Below, piece by piece: positions 1-5,351 of a stretch of DNA of 5,351 bases (the stretch's first letter is position 1; each line of letters opens with the position of its first letter). The position numbers and the translations under genes were made by a program. The notes beneath the pieces are model-generated. The model worked only from the letters and a program-made list of their open reading frames with translations, had not been told where the DNA came from and searched no databases. Source of the stretch: Chloroflexota bacterium (GTDB taxonomy: Bacteria > Chloroflexota > Anaerolineae > B4-G1 > DUEL01); assembly GCA_017743275.1 (NCBI GenBank), contig JAGHZG010000148.1, positions 1-5,351 of the forward strand, given 5' to 3'.

Positions 1-879
1 GTGGCCGGTTTTGAGGCCGGCGCCGATGAGTACCTGGTCAAGCCCGTCCATCCGGCGGAACTGGTCACCCGAATAGAGACTCTGCTGGCCCGGGCCGCGC
101 GCCTGGGACCGGCGGCGCAGGCTGTGCGGCTCCCGCGAGGCAAAAGCGTTGGCTTCCTGGGATGTAAAGGTGGGGTAGGAACCAGCACGCTGGTCACCAA
201 CCTCTCCGTCTCCCTGATCCGGGGGCCCGCCTCTGGAAAACGGGTTGTCCTGATAGACGCCCATACCGGTTCTTCTACCCTGGCCCTGCAGATGGGGCTG
301 CGTCCCCAGCAGGGGCTGCAGGTGCTGGCGGGACGAGACCCCGCCGGGATCACCGCTGATACCATCCTGGCCCACGCCGACCGCCATACCTCCGGGGTGC
401 TGCTTCTGGGCGGCCTGCCCTCTCCCCGGGGGACCACCCCGTCCTTCACTCCGGCCCACGCCGAGGCCATCATCCGCGCGCTGGAAGAGGCGGTGGACTA
501 CGTGCTGGTGGACATGGGGACCGGACTGGACGCGGTGAATCAGGCCCTGCTGCGCGTTCTGGACTATGTGATGATCGTGGTGGAACCCCAGCGGATCAGT
601 CTCCTGCTGGCTCAGGAGTTGTTGGCGGCGCTGGACCATCTGGAGGTCGGGCGACATCGTCAGGGAGTTGTGCTGATCAACCGTGCTCCTGCCTCCACGA
701 CGCCCACCAAAGACACGGTGGAAGGATTCCTGCAGCGGGAGATCGCCATCGTGATTCCACCGGCGCCTGAACTGGCTTTCCAGTCGGCAGAACGGGGAAC
801 GCCGATGGTGATCATGCAGCCGGAGAGTCTGGTGTCCATTCAGTTTCATCATCTGGCCCAACACATCGCTTCCCGATAA
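1..879 (+). CDS. Response-regulator receiver fused to CpaE/TadZ-like (ParA/MinD superfamily) ATPase, 5' partial
   Basis: The gene enters from outside the window. The GTG at base 1 is probably an internal valine codon, because residues 1-33 are only the last part of a receiver (REC) domain: GADEYLVKP carries the conserved lysine-proline (K14-P15), followed by the final helix. Roughly 90-100 N-terminal residues, including the phospho-acceptor aspartate, are therefore missing. From about residue 48 a P-loop ATPase domain follows. It has a deviant Walker A (KGGVGTST, residues 56-63), the VVLIDA strand with D86, and a Walker B-like YVLVDMG with D171. The signature lysine K56 is kept, but the usual P-loop lysine before S/T is T61, as is common in CpaE/TadZ proteins. 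Such proteins help place Flp/Tad pilus machinery at the membrane or pole. That role is inferred from the family; no other pilus gene is visible. The stop lies two bases before the next gene, suggesting an operon. Confidence 0.88.
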   Translation: MAGFEAGADEYLVKPVHPAELVTRIETLLARAARLGPAAQAVRLPRGKSVGFLGCKGGVGTSTLVTNLSVSLIRGPASGKRVVLIDAHTGSSTLALQMGLRPQQGLQVLAGRDPAGITADTILAHADRHTSGVLLLGGLPSPRGTTPSFTPAHAEAIIRALEEAVDYVLVDMGTGLDAVNQALLRVLDYVMIVVEPQRISLLLAQELLAALDHLEVGRHRQGVVLINRAPASTTPTKDTVEGFLQREIAIVIPPAPELAFQSAERGTPMVIMQPESLVSIQFHHLAQHIASR

Positions 880-881
880 CG

Positions 882-1577
882 ATGGCCCTGTTGCCCCACT
901 TCACCCATCCCTGGGACGTCTCACCCGCCGAGGCCCGCGCCCTCCAGGACCGCCTGCGGGCACAGGTGCAGGTTGTTCCCCTGGCATCGCCTCCTCGCTT
1001 CGTGGCGGGAGTGGACGTCAGCGTTCAGGATGAAGTCGCCCGGGCGGCGGTGGTGCTCCTCTCCTTCCCCGACCTCTCCCCGGTGGAAGCGTCTACGGCC
1101 CAGGTGCCGGTCTCGTTCCCCTACATCCCCGGCCTGCTGGCCTTCCGGGAGGGGCCGGCGGTGCTGGCGGCGCTGGAGCGGCTGAGGGGCCAGCCGGACG
1201 TCCTCATCTTTGACGCGCAGGGGCTGGCCCACCCGCGCCGGATGGGGCTGGCGACCCACCTGGGCATCCTGCTGGACTGGCCCAGCATCGGCTGTGCCAA
1301 GTCCCGCCTCTGGGGGGATCACGAAGAACCCCCGCCCCAGCGGGGCAGTTGGGTGCCCCTCTGGGACGGTGATGAGATCATCGGCGCCGTCCTCCGCACC
1401 CAGATGGGCGTGCAGCCGGTCTACGTCTCCGTTGGCCATCGGGTGGACCTGGAGACAGCCATAGACCTGGTGCTGGCCTGCGCGCCGACGTACCGTCTGC
1501 CGGAGCCCATTCGCTGGGCCCACCGGGTGGCTGGAGGAGAAACCCTGCCCGTCGCCCGTCAGCAGGCGCTGTTTTGA
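882..1577 (+). CDS. nfi: Endonuclease V (deoxyinosine 3' endonuclease)
   Basis: The 231-residue product has the length and full motif set of endonuclease V. This Mg-dependent repair nuclease nicks DNA near deoxyinosine formed by adenine deamination, and some members also cut inosine-containing RNA. Visible motifs are AGVDVSV (D45), the wedge PYIPG (Y81), LAFREGPA (E90), DAQGLAHPRRMGLATHLG (D111, H117), GCAKSRLWG (K140), VSVGHR, and a late AHR with H214. These match in order and spacing the residues known from Thermotoga maritima (D43, Y80, E89, D110, H116, H214), so the enzyme looks intact. One small deviation is alanine after D111, where many members have glycine. The ATG at 882 puts the first catalytic aspartate at the expected distance. 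No clear ribosome binding site is seen, and the upstream gene ends two bases earlier, so translational coupling is likely. Confidence 0.96.
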   Translation: MALLPHFTHPWDVSPAEARALQDRLRAQVQVVPLASPPRFVAGVDVSVQDEVARAAVVLLSFPDLSPVEASTAQVPVSFPYIPGLLAFREGPAVLAALERLRGQPDVLIFDAQGLAHPRRMGLATHLGILLDWPSIGCAKSRLWGDHEEPPPQRGSWVPLWDGDEIIGAVLRTQMGVQPVYVSVGHRVDLETAIDLVLACAPTYRLPEPIRWAHRVAGGETLPVARQQALF

Positions 1578-1623
1578 TCTTCTATGCGCCGATTGGACAT
1601 CAGCCTCTCTGGGCACCGTGGGC

Positions 1624-1649
1624 GGGGTGTCGGCCTGTACCGACACCCC
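1624..1649. repeat. Perfect 10-bp hairpin between endonuclease V and the ligase-like gene
   Basis: GGGGTGTCGG (1624-1633) pairs perfectly with CCGACACCCC (1640-1649) around the 6-base loop CCTGTA. It lies 46 bases after the endonuclease V stop and 16 bases before the preferred ATG at 1666. A short T-rich stretch (TATTTT, 1657-1662) follows after a gap of seven bases, so it is not a textbook intrinsic terminator. It could weaken read-through, act in the leader of the next mRNA, or be a member of a dispersed palindromic repeat family. The structure is certain from the sequence; its function is unknown. Confidence 0.6.
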
Positions 1650-1665
1650 CGGTAGGTATTTTGCT

Positions 1666-3180
1666 ATGCTTCAGGCCCGACAGATCCGAAGCGCACTGAA
1701 AGGACTGGGCATCCTGCTGCTGACGGTGGGGGCGGCCATCGGCGGGGGTTACCTCCTGGCCGAATTTGGTCCCCTCCTGGCGGCCGCGGGCCTGGTCGCC
1801 CTGGTGCTGGCCCTGTGGATGCTGCAGAACATAGAAATTGCCTACTGGGCCGTCATTGGCGTCATCTGCCTGCTCCCCTTCGCCTCTTTTCCTTTTGAGA
1901 TCGGCTTCCGTCCCACCTTTCTGGACGCCGCGCTGGGAATGCTTTTCGTCGTCTGGGCAATGCGCTGGATGACGGATAGCGAACGCGCTTTCACCGCGAC
2001 CGGGCTGGGTGGGCCCGTGTTGCTCTTCCTCCTGCTGGCGCTGACGGCCTTTGTCCTCGGCCTGGGCCATGCCCCGCTGACGACCTACGTCCTCCGTCGC
2101 TTTGCCGAGATTCTCCTCAGCATCCTGCTCTTCTTCGTGGTGGTCAACACAGTGCAAGATGTGGGGCGGCTCCAGCGGCTGGTGCGGGCTCTCATCCTCT
2201 GCGCCTTTGCGGAGGCGGCCCTGGGCATTCTCCTCTATGCCATCCCCGACGATTGGGCTATCCGCGCGCTCTCGGCGCTGCGGGTTGTGGGCTACCCGTC
2301 TGGGCCCGGGGTTCTGCGGTACATCCAGGACGACCCGACCCTGCCCCAGCGGGCCACTGCCACATCCGTGGACCCCAACGTTCTGGGCAGTCTGCTGAAT
2401 CTCTCCCTGGCCCTGGCCGTCCCTCAATTGTTCGCCCGTCGCCCTCTGATCCGGCGGCGCTACCTGGTGCCCATCCTGGGCACTCTGGCCCTCTGCCTGG
2501 GGCTGACCATCTCCCGGGGCTCTATGATGGGGGCAGGGATGGCCCTTATTGTGGTGGCGACGCTCCGTTATCGGAAACTGTGGTGGCTGCTGCTGGCGGG
2601 GCTGGTCCTTCTCCTGCTCCTCCCCCAGACCCAGACCCTGGTGGTCCACTTCATTGCCGGCCTGCGGGGGGAGGACCTGGCGACGCAGATGCGTTTCGGG
2701 GAATACAAAGATGCCATCACCCTGATCATGCGCTACCCGGTGCTGGGGGTGGGCTTTGCTGGCTCGCCGGACGTGGATACCTACATCGGGGTCTCCAATC
2801 TCTATCTGATGATTGCCGAGCAGACGGGACTGGTCGGGCTGACTGCCTTTCTGGTGGTGATGGCGGTCTTCCTGGCCCGTTTCTGGCGGACCCGCGCTGG
2901 CTTCCGGCGCGAAGCGGGTGATGCTCAGGAAGAGGAAACCATGGCGACCTTAGAGCCCCTGTGGTGGGGGCTCCACGCGGCCATCATCGGCGCGCTGGTG
3001 GGGGGATTTTTTGACCATTATTTCTTCAATCTGGATTTTCACCACTCGGCGACGCTCTTCTGGCTCATCATCGGGCTGGCGACAGCGGCCACCGAACTGG
3101 CAAACAGAATCTGTAAAACCACAAAGGGCACGAAGGAACACGAAGGATTTTTCATCCCTAATCTGGAGGAGAAATCATGA
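1666..3180 (+). CDS. O-antigen ligase/polymerase-family polytopic membrane protein (Wzy_C-like)
   Basis: This is a roughly 504-residue, very hydrophobic protein with about 12-14 predicted membrane segments. The first spans about residues 13-32, and two late ones lie around 425-450 and 463-480. Family-type landmarks are RRFAE (144-148), [19 protein letters not shown] (S283-R284-G285), and RFGEYKDAI...[10 protein letters not shown] (343-366), followed by SN-x9-GLVG (377-391). Relatives join or polymerise lipid-linked glycans at the outer face of the cytoplasmic membrane; the substrate cannot be read here. The WaaL motif H[NSQ]x9Gxx[GTY] is present except that histidine is replaced by S377, so true ligase activity is uncertain. 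ATG 1666 is preferred over GTG 1618 because the latter would translate through a perfect hairpin; a weak AGG (1654-1656) lies nine bases upstream. The last ~20 residues (from K484) come from a nucleotide repeat. The TGA overlaps the thiolase ATG. Confidence 0.85.
   Translation: MLQARQIRSALKGLGILLLTVGAAIGGGYLLAEFGPLLAAAGLVALVLALWMLQNIEIAYWAVIGVICLLPFASFPFEIGFRPTFLDAALGMLFVVWAMRWMTDSERAFTATGLGGPVLLFLLLALTAFVLGLGHAPLTTYVLRRFAEILLSILLFFVVVNTVQDVGRLQRLVRALILCAFAEAALGILLYAIPDDWAIRALSALRVVGYPSGPGVLRYIQDDPTLPQRATATSVDPNVLGSLLNLSLALAVPQLFARRPLIRRRYLVPILGTLALCLGLTISRGSMMGAGMALIVVATLRYRKLWWLLLAGLVLLLLLPQTQTLVVHFIAGLRGEDLATQMRFGEYKDAITLIMRYPVLGVGFAGSPDVDTYIGVSNLYLMIAEQTGLVGLTAFLVVMAVFLARFWRTRAGFRREAGDAQEEETMATLEPLWWGLHAAIIGALVGGFFDHYFFNLDFHHSATLFWLIIGLATAATELANRICKTTKGTKEHEGFFIPNLEEKS
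3119..3147 (+). repeat. Short-period CACRAAGGR repeat at the 3' end of the ligase-like gene
   Basis: Three near-identical 9-base units sit at 3120-3128 (CACAAAGGG), 3129-3137 (CACGAAGGA) and 3139-3147 (CACGAAGGA). This pattern resembles an ACCACAAAGGCACGAAGG-type repeat that I recall from intergenic DNA of many environmental bacterial genomes. Here it is read in frame and gives the low-complexity tail [11 protein letters not shown] of the membrane protein. The unit structure is seen directly; the wider distribution is from memory and needs a search. Confidence 0.7.
3165..3171 (+). promoter_or_regulatory. Strong ribosome binding site of the thiolase gene
   Basis: GGAGGAG lies seven bases (counted from GGAGG) before the ATG at 3177 and fixes the thiolase start. 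It is inside the last codons of the upstream gene, whose TGA overlaps the start in an ATGA arrangement, so the thiolase can be translated both independently and by coupling. Confidence 0.85.
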
Positions 3181-4373
3181 CCACCAACTCTCGCGAACCC
3201 GTCATTGTCTCCGCGGCCCGGACGCCCATCGGGCGCTTCCAGGGCACGCTGGCCCCTCTCTCTGCTCCTGAACTGGGGGCCGTCGCCATCCGCGCGGCGA
3301 TAGAGCGGGCGGGCATAGACCTCACAATCGTTGAGGAGGTGCTGATGGGGAACGTCGTCCAGGCGGGGGTGGGGCAGGCCCCGGCCCGGCAGGCGGCCAT
3401 CAAGGCCGGGCTTCCCCCCACCGTCGGCGCGACGACGGTCAACAAGGTCTGCGGCTCCGGCCTGAAGGCCGTGATGCTGGCAGCGGCGATGGTTGCCACG
3501 GGCGACGGCGACGTCTTCGTGGCCGGCGGGATGGAGAGTATGAACAACGGCCCGTACATGCTGAAGCAGGCCCGCTTCGGCTACCGCCTGGGCGACGGCA
3601 AACTGGTGGACGCGACGGTCCACGACGGCCTGTGGTGCCCGTTCCAGGACTGGCATATGGGCAACGCGGCGGAGTGGATCGCCCGGGAGTACGGCCTGAC
3701 CCGCCAGGAACTGGACGAGTACGCCTACCGGAGCCACATGAAGGCCATCGCGGCGATAGACGAGGGGCGCTTCAAGGAGGAGATTGTCCCGGTGCAGGTG
3801 CCCCAGCCCAAAGGCGGCCCGATTCTCTTTGACACCGATGAGTGTCCCCGACGGGATACCTCGCTGGAGGCACTGGCCCGCCTGAAGCCAGCATTCCAGC
3901 CCGATGGCATCGTGACGGCGGGGAACTCTCCGGGCATCACCGATGGCGCGGCGGCGCTGGTGGTGATGAGTCGGGGAAAGGCGGAGGAGTTGGGCCTGCG
4001 TCCGCTGGCCCGCATCGTGGCTTACGCTCAGGCAGGGGTGGAGCCGCTGAAAATCTTCACCGCGCCCATTTTCGCCGTCCGCAAACTCTGGGCGAAGACG
4101 GGCACATCGGTGGACGATTACGACCTGTACGAAATCAACGAGGCGTTCGCGGCTCAGGTTGTCGCCGATGGCAAAGAACTGGGGCTTCCCTGGGAGAGGG
4201 TGAACGTCAACGGAGGGGCGATTGCTCTGGGGCATCCCATTGGGTGCTCCGGCGCGCGCGTCCTGGTGACGCTGATCTACGCCCTCCGGCAGCGGGGGCT
4301 CCGGCGCGGTCTGGCGTCCCTCTGCCTGGGCGGCGGCGAGGCAGTGGCGATGGCGATTGAGGTGGAGGGGTAA
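3177..4373 (+). CDS. Thiolase, acetyl-CoA acetyltransferase type
   Basis: The 398-residue product is a full-length thiolase of the cytosolic acetyl-CoA C-acetyltransferase/3-ketoacyl-CoA thiolase family. It opens with the typical [13 protein letters not shown]. The nucleophile is C92 in [10 protein letters not shown], then come the substrate-loop MESM, NEAFAAQ (N321), [10 protein letters not shown] (H353), and [10 protein letters not shown] with the second active cysteine C383. These correspond to Cys89, Asn316, His348 and Cys378 of the Zoogloea enzyme, so catalysis should be intact. It would condense two acetyl-CoA to acetoacetyl-CoA or run the reverse thiolysis; which direction matters in vivo cannot be told, as no other beta-oxidation, mevalonate or polyhydroxyalkanoate gene is in view. 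The GGGEA end differs from the GGGMG/GGGQG of some members but fits other branches. The start is fixed by GGAGGAG. The TAA stop is part of a repeat unit. Confidence 0.95.
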   Translation: MTTNSREPVIVSAARTPIGRFQGTLAPLSAPELGAVAIRAAIERAGIDLTIVEEVLMGNVVQAGVGQAPARQAAIKAGLPPTVGATTVNKVCGSGLKAVMLAAAMVATGDGDVFVAGGMESMNNGPYMLKQARFGYRLGDGKLVDATVHDGLWCPFQDWHMGNAAEWIAREYGLTRQELDEYAYRSHMKAIAAIDEGRFKEEIVPVQVPQPKGGPILFDTDECPRRDTSLEALARLKPAFQPDGIVTAGNSPGITDGAAALVVMSRGKAEELGLRPLARIVAYAQAGVEPLKIFTAPIFAVRKLWAKTGTSVDDYDLYEINEAFAAQVVADGKELGLPWERVNVNGGAIALGHPIGCSGARVLVTLIYALRQRGLRRGLASLCLGGGEAVAMAIEVEG

Positions 4374-4422
4374 CGCAGGCTATCAGCCTGTACTCTCTGC
4401 AGGCCTGGCGGCCTGCGCTACC
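4370..4422. repeat. Double-hairpin repeat, unit 1
   Basis: The unit begins GTAACGCAGGCT, whose TAA is the thiolase stop codon. It contains two adjacent palindromes: CAGGCT-ATC-AGCCTG (4376-4390) and GCAGGCC-TGGC-GGCCTGC (4399-4416), and it ends GCGCTACC. The second unit starts 56 bases further on. Its terminal half matches the inverted copy at the window end in 23 of 24 bases. This suggests a dispersed, palindromic non-coding repeat of the REP/MITE-like kind; no coding potential is seen in it. Confidence 0.8.
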
Positions 4423-4425
4423 GGC

Positions 4426-4472
4426 GTAACGCAGGCTGTTAGCCTGCACTGGCCGGACGGCCAGCGCTACAC
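4426..4472. repeat. Double-hairpin repeat, unit 2
   Basis: The unit begins with the same GTAACGCAGGCT as unit 1 and again has two palindromes: GCAGGCT-GTT-AGCCTGC (4431-4447) and CTGGCC-GGAC-GGCCAG (4449-4464), ending GCGCTACA. The second stem differs in sequence from unit 1 (CTGGCC rather than GCAGGCC) but both arms have changed together, so the hairpin is kept. The gap between hairpins is one base, against eight in unit 1. Confidence 0.8.
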
Positions 4473-4475
4473 CGC

Positions 4476-4509
4476 GGGGGATTTTGCGGCATTTGCCGCA
4501 AAATCCCCC
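4476..4509. terminator. Perfect 15-bp hairpin between convergent thiolase and phoU genes
   Basis: GGGGGATTTTGCGGC (4476-4490) pairs without mismatch with GCCGCAAAATCCCCC (4495-4509) around the loop ATTT. It sits between two convergent genes and begins three bases beyond the phoU stop. On the + strand it is followed by TGTTTAT, a modest T-rich tail. On the - strand no T tract follows. It is probably a shared terminator, better formed for the + strand transcript, or a 3'-end stabilising structure for the phoU mRNA. The hairpin itself is certain; the terminator role is inferred from position. Confidence 0.7.
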
Positions 4510-4512
4510 TGT

Positions 4513-5199
4513 TTATCCCGGCAGGTCCTCTACGCCGTTCCCTTCCTGGTTCAATTCCCCCAGTTCTCCGGTGACGGTGAAAACGACCCGCTCACAGATG
4601 TTGGTCACCCGATCGGCGGCACGCTCCAGGTTATGCGCGGCCCAGAGGAGATAATTGGCCTGGTCTATGTTCTTCGGGTCCGCCAGGATGTAGGTCACCA
4701 GTTCCCGGTAGACCTGGTTGTAGAGGGCGTCCACCTCGTCGTCCTCGGAGGGGATGGAACGGGCCAGCGCCACATCCCGGCGGGCGAAGGCATCCAGGGC
4801 CCGATGGAGCATGCTGCATGCCCGCTCCGCCATTCGGGGGATGTCAATGAGAGGTTTGATCAGCGGCTGGTCGCCGATCATCAGGTTGATGCGGGCGATG
4901 CCTTTGGCGTAGTCCCCTATTCGCTCCAGTTCGGAGGCCAGGTCCAGAATGGCCGCCAGGGCGCGCAGGTCGCTGGCCATCGGCTGCTGAGTGGCGATCA
5001 GCGCCAGCGCATCAGACTCAATGGCAAATCGCTGAGCGTTGACCTGTCGGTCTTCCGCGACGATACGTCGGGAGGCCTCAAAATCCCGCCGCTTCAGCGC
5101 ATCCACCGATTCGGCGATGGCTCTCTCCACCATACTGCCCAGGATGAGCAGTTCATCTTGCAGGCGCTGCAGTTCCCGGTCAAATGTCTCTCGGGGCAT
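4513..5199 (-). CDS. phoU: PhoU-family phosphate regulator
   Basis: The 228-residue product has the length and the two-repeat, all-helical layout of PhoU, each half a three-helix bundle. The first repeat carries QPMASDLR (72-79) and LERIGDYAKGIA with E92 and D96. The second carries AHNLERAADRVTNI with E192, D196 and N200. These ExxxD motifs are the metal-cluster sites of the family. PhoU is a cytosolic protein that, in studied bacteria, signals phosphate sufficiency between the PstSCAB transporter and the PhoR/PhoB two-component system and limits phosphate uptake. Neither pst nor pho genes are in the window, and the next gene on this strand would be beyond base 5351. The ATG is supported by AGGAGG on the - strand (5205-5210) with five-base spacing. 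The gene converges on the thiolase and stops three bases before a perfect hairpin. Confidence 0.95.
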   Translation of the reverse strand: MPRETFDRELQRLQDELLILGSMVERAIAESVDALKRRDFEASRRIVAEDRQVNAQRFAIESDALALIATQQPMASDLRALAAILDLASELERIGDYAKGIARINLMIGDQPLIKPLIDIPRMAERACSMLHRALDAFARRDVALARSIPSEDDEVDALYNQVYRELVTYILADPKNIDQANYLLWAAHNLERAADRVTNICERVVFTVTGELGELNQEGNGVEDLPG

Positions 5200-5204
5200 T
5201 GTTC

Positions 5205-5210
5205 CCTCCT
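5205..5210 (-). promoter_or_regulatory. Ribosome binding site of phoU
   Basis: Read on the - strand, AGGAGG lies five bases before the ATG (5199-5197). It is a near-perfect Shine-Dalgarno sequence and decides the start codon. Confidence 0.85.
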
Positions 5211-5225
5211 TTCCCCCATCTTCTA

Positions 5226-5244
5226 CGTTACGTTCTCATTAACG
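5226..5244. promoter_or_regulatory. Possible operator-like inverted repeat upstream of phoU
   Basis: CGTTA (5226-5230) and TAACG (5240-5244) form an inverted repeat with a nine-base spacer, about 27 bases upstream of the phoU start. ACGTT is also directly repeated at 5225-5234. No convincing -35/-10 pair was found nearby, and the motif does not match the E. coli Pho box. Five-base arms can occur by chance, so this is only a candidate regulator site. Confidence 0.2.
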
Positions 5245-5318
5245 AACCCGTGAGGCAACTACCTACCAGGGGGCCTCCGGGCAAGCGCCATAAAAGACGC
5301 TGGCAAAGGCACGCCCCT

Positions 5319-5351
5319 GTAGCGCAGGCCGCCGGGCCTGCATGCAGGCTG
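5319..5351. repeat. Inverted partial copy of the double-hairpin repeat, cut by the window end
   Basis: Bases 5319-5342 equal the reverse complement of 4398-4421 at 23 of 24 positions, including GCAGGCC-GCCG-GGCCTGC (5324-5341). They are followed by GCAGGCTG (5344-5351), the first arm of the second hairpin. The copy lies opposite in orientation to units 1 and 2, so phoU is bracketed by inverted repeats. The rest lies beyond the window. The stretch 5220-5318 between phoU and this repeat holds no gene that I can see. Confidence 0.75.

Noticed and set aside
1..3. GTG at base 1 as a true start codon
   Set aside because: The encoded residues begin in the middle of a receiver domain, so the frame must continue upstream.
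921..1646. 241-codon - strand open frame opposite endonuclease V
   Set aside because: It is a shadow of a gene with every catalytic motif present on the + strand.
1618..1665. Upstream GTG start for the ligase-like protein
   Set aside because: The added 16 residues (MGGVSACTDTPGRYFA) are translated from a perfect hairpin and do not look like a membrane-protein N-terminus. ATG 1666 puts the first membrane segment at a usual distance.
1600..2649. 349-codon - strand open frame opposite the membrane protein
   Set aside because: It is rich in Q, E, G and H, as expected from the complement of hydrophobic codons. No family motif or ribosome binding site is seen.
3039..4235. 398-codon - strand open frame opposite the thiolase
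   Set aside because: Its protein is low-complexity, rich in R, H, G and P, with no recognisable motif. It is the expected antisense shadow of a GC-rich gene.
4370..4472. CRISPR array
   Set aside because: There are only two units with diverged, internally palindromic sequence and no unique spacers of regular length; no cas gene is present.
4357..5253. Long + strand open frame of 298 codons over the repeats and phoU
   Set aside because: It runs antisense to the whole of phoU, starts inside the end of the thiolase and crosses the hairpin repeats. PhoU on the other strand has clear family motifs and a ribosome binding site.
1..5351. A new multi-gene defence or metabolic system
   Set aside because: All five genes belong to well-known, unrelated families with intact motifs except the one histidine change. 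No toxin, nuclease-helicase set, transposase or phage gene accompanies them.

Overview
This is a GC-rich bacterial chromosome segment. It holds four genes on the + strand followed by one convergent gene on the - strand. No rRNA, tRNA, CRISPR array, transposase or phage gene is visible. The gene types (a receiver domain fused to a ParA/MinD-like ATPase, endonuclease V, an O-antigen-ligase-like membrane protein, a thiolase and a stand-alone PhoU) and the short hairpin repeats in the gaps resemble genomes of Chloroflexota, especially Anaerolineae-like lineages, possibly thermophilic. That assignment is an impression from gene content and repeat style. It has not been tested by a search.

Layout. 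Bases 1-879 hold the 3' part of a response-regulator/CpaE-TadZ-like ATPase gene whose start lies outside the window. Two bases later comes a complete endonuclease V gene (882-1577). An 88-base gap with a perfect 10-bp hairpin leads to a polytopic O-antigen ligase/polymerase-family protein, best started at 1666 and ending at 3180. Its last residues are translated from a short-period repeat. Its TGA overlaps the ATG of an acetyl-CoA acetyltransferase-type thiolase (3177-4373), which has a strong ribosome binding site. The thiolase stop codon lies in the first of two tandem double-hairpin repeat units (about 4370-4472). A perfect 15-bp hairpin (4476-4509) then separates it from the convergent phoU gene (5199 to 4513). 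Upstream of phoU, an inverted partial copy of the same repeat family runs off the window end (5319-5351).

Functionally the genes look like a mixed housekeeping neighbourhood: pilus/localisation-type ATPase, DNA repair, cell-surface glycan, acyl-CoA metabolism and phosphate signalling. They do not form one recognisable pathway. The close spacing on the + strand suggests co-transcription of at least the first two genes and of the ligase-like and thiolase genes. I see no strong case for a new multi-gene system. The more notable points are the ligase-like protein lacking the expected motif histidine, the two gene ends shaped by repeats, and the repeat family itself.
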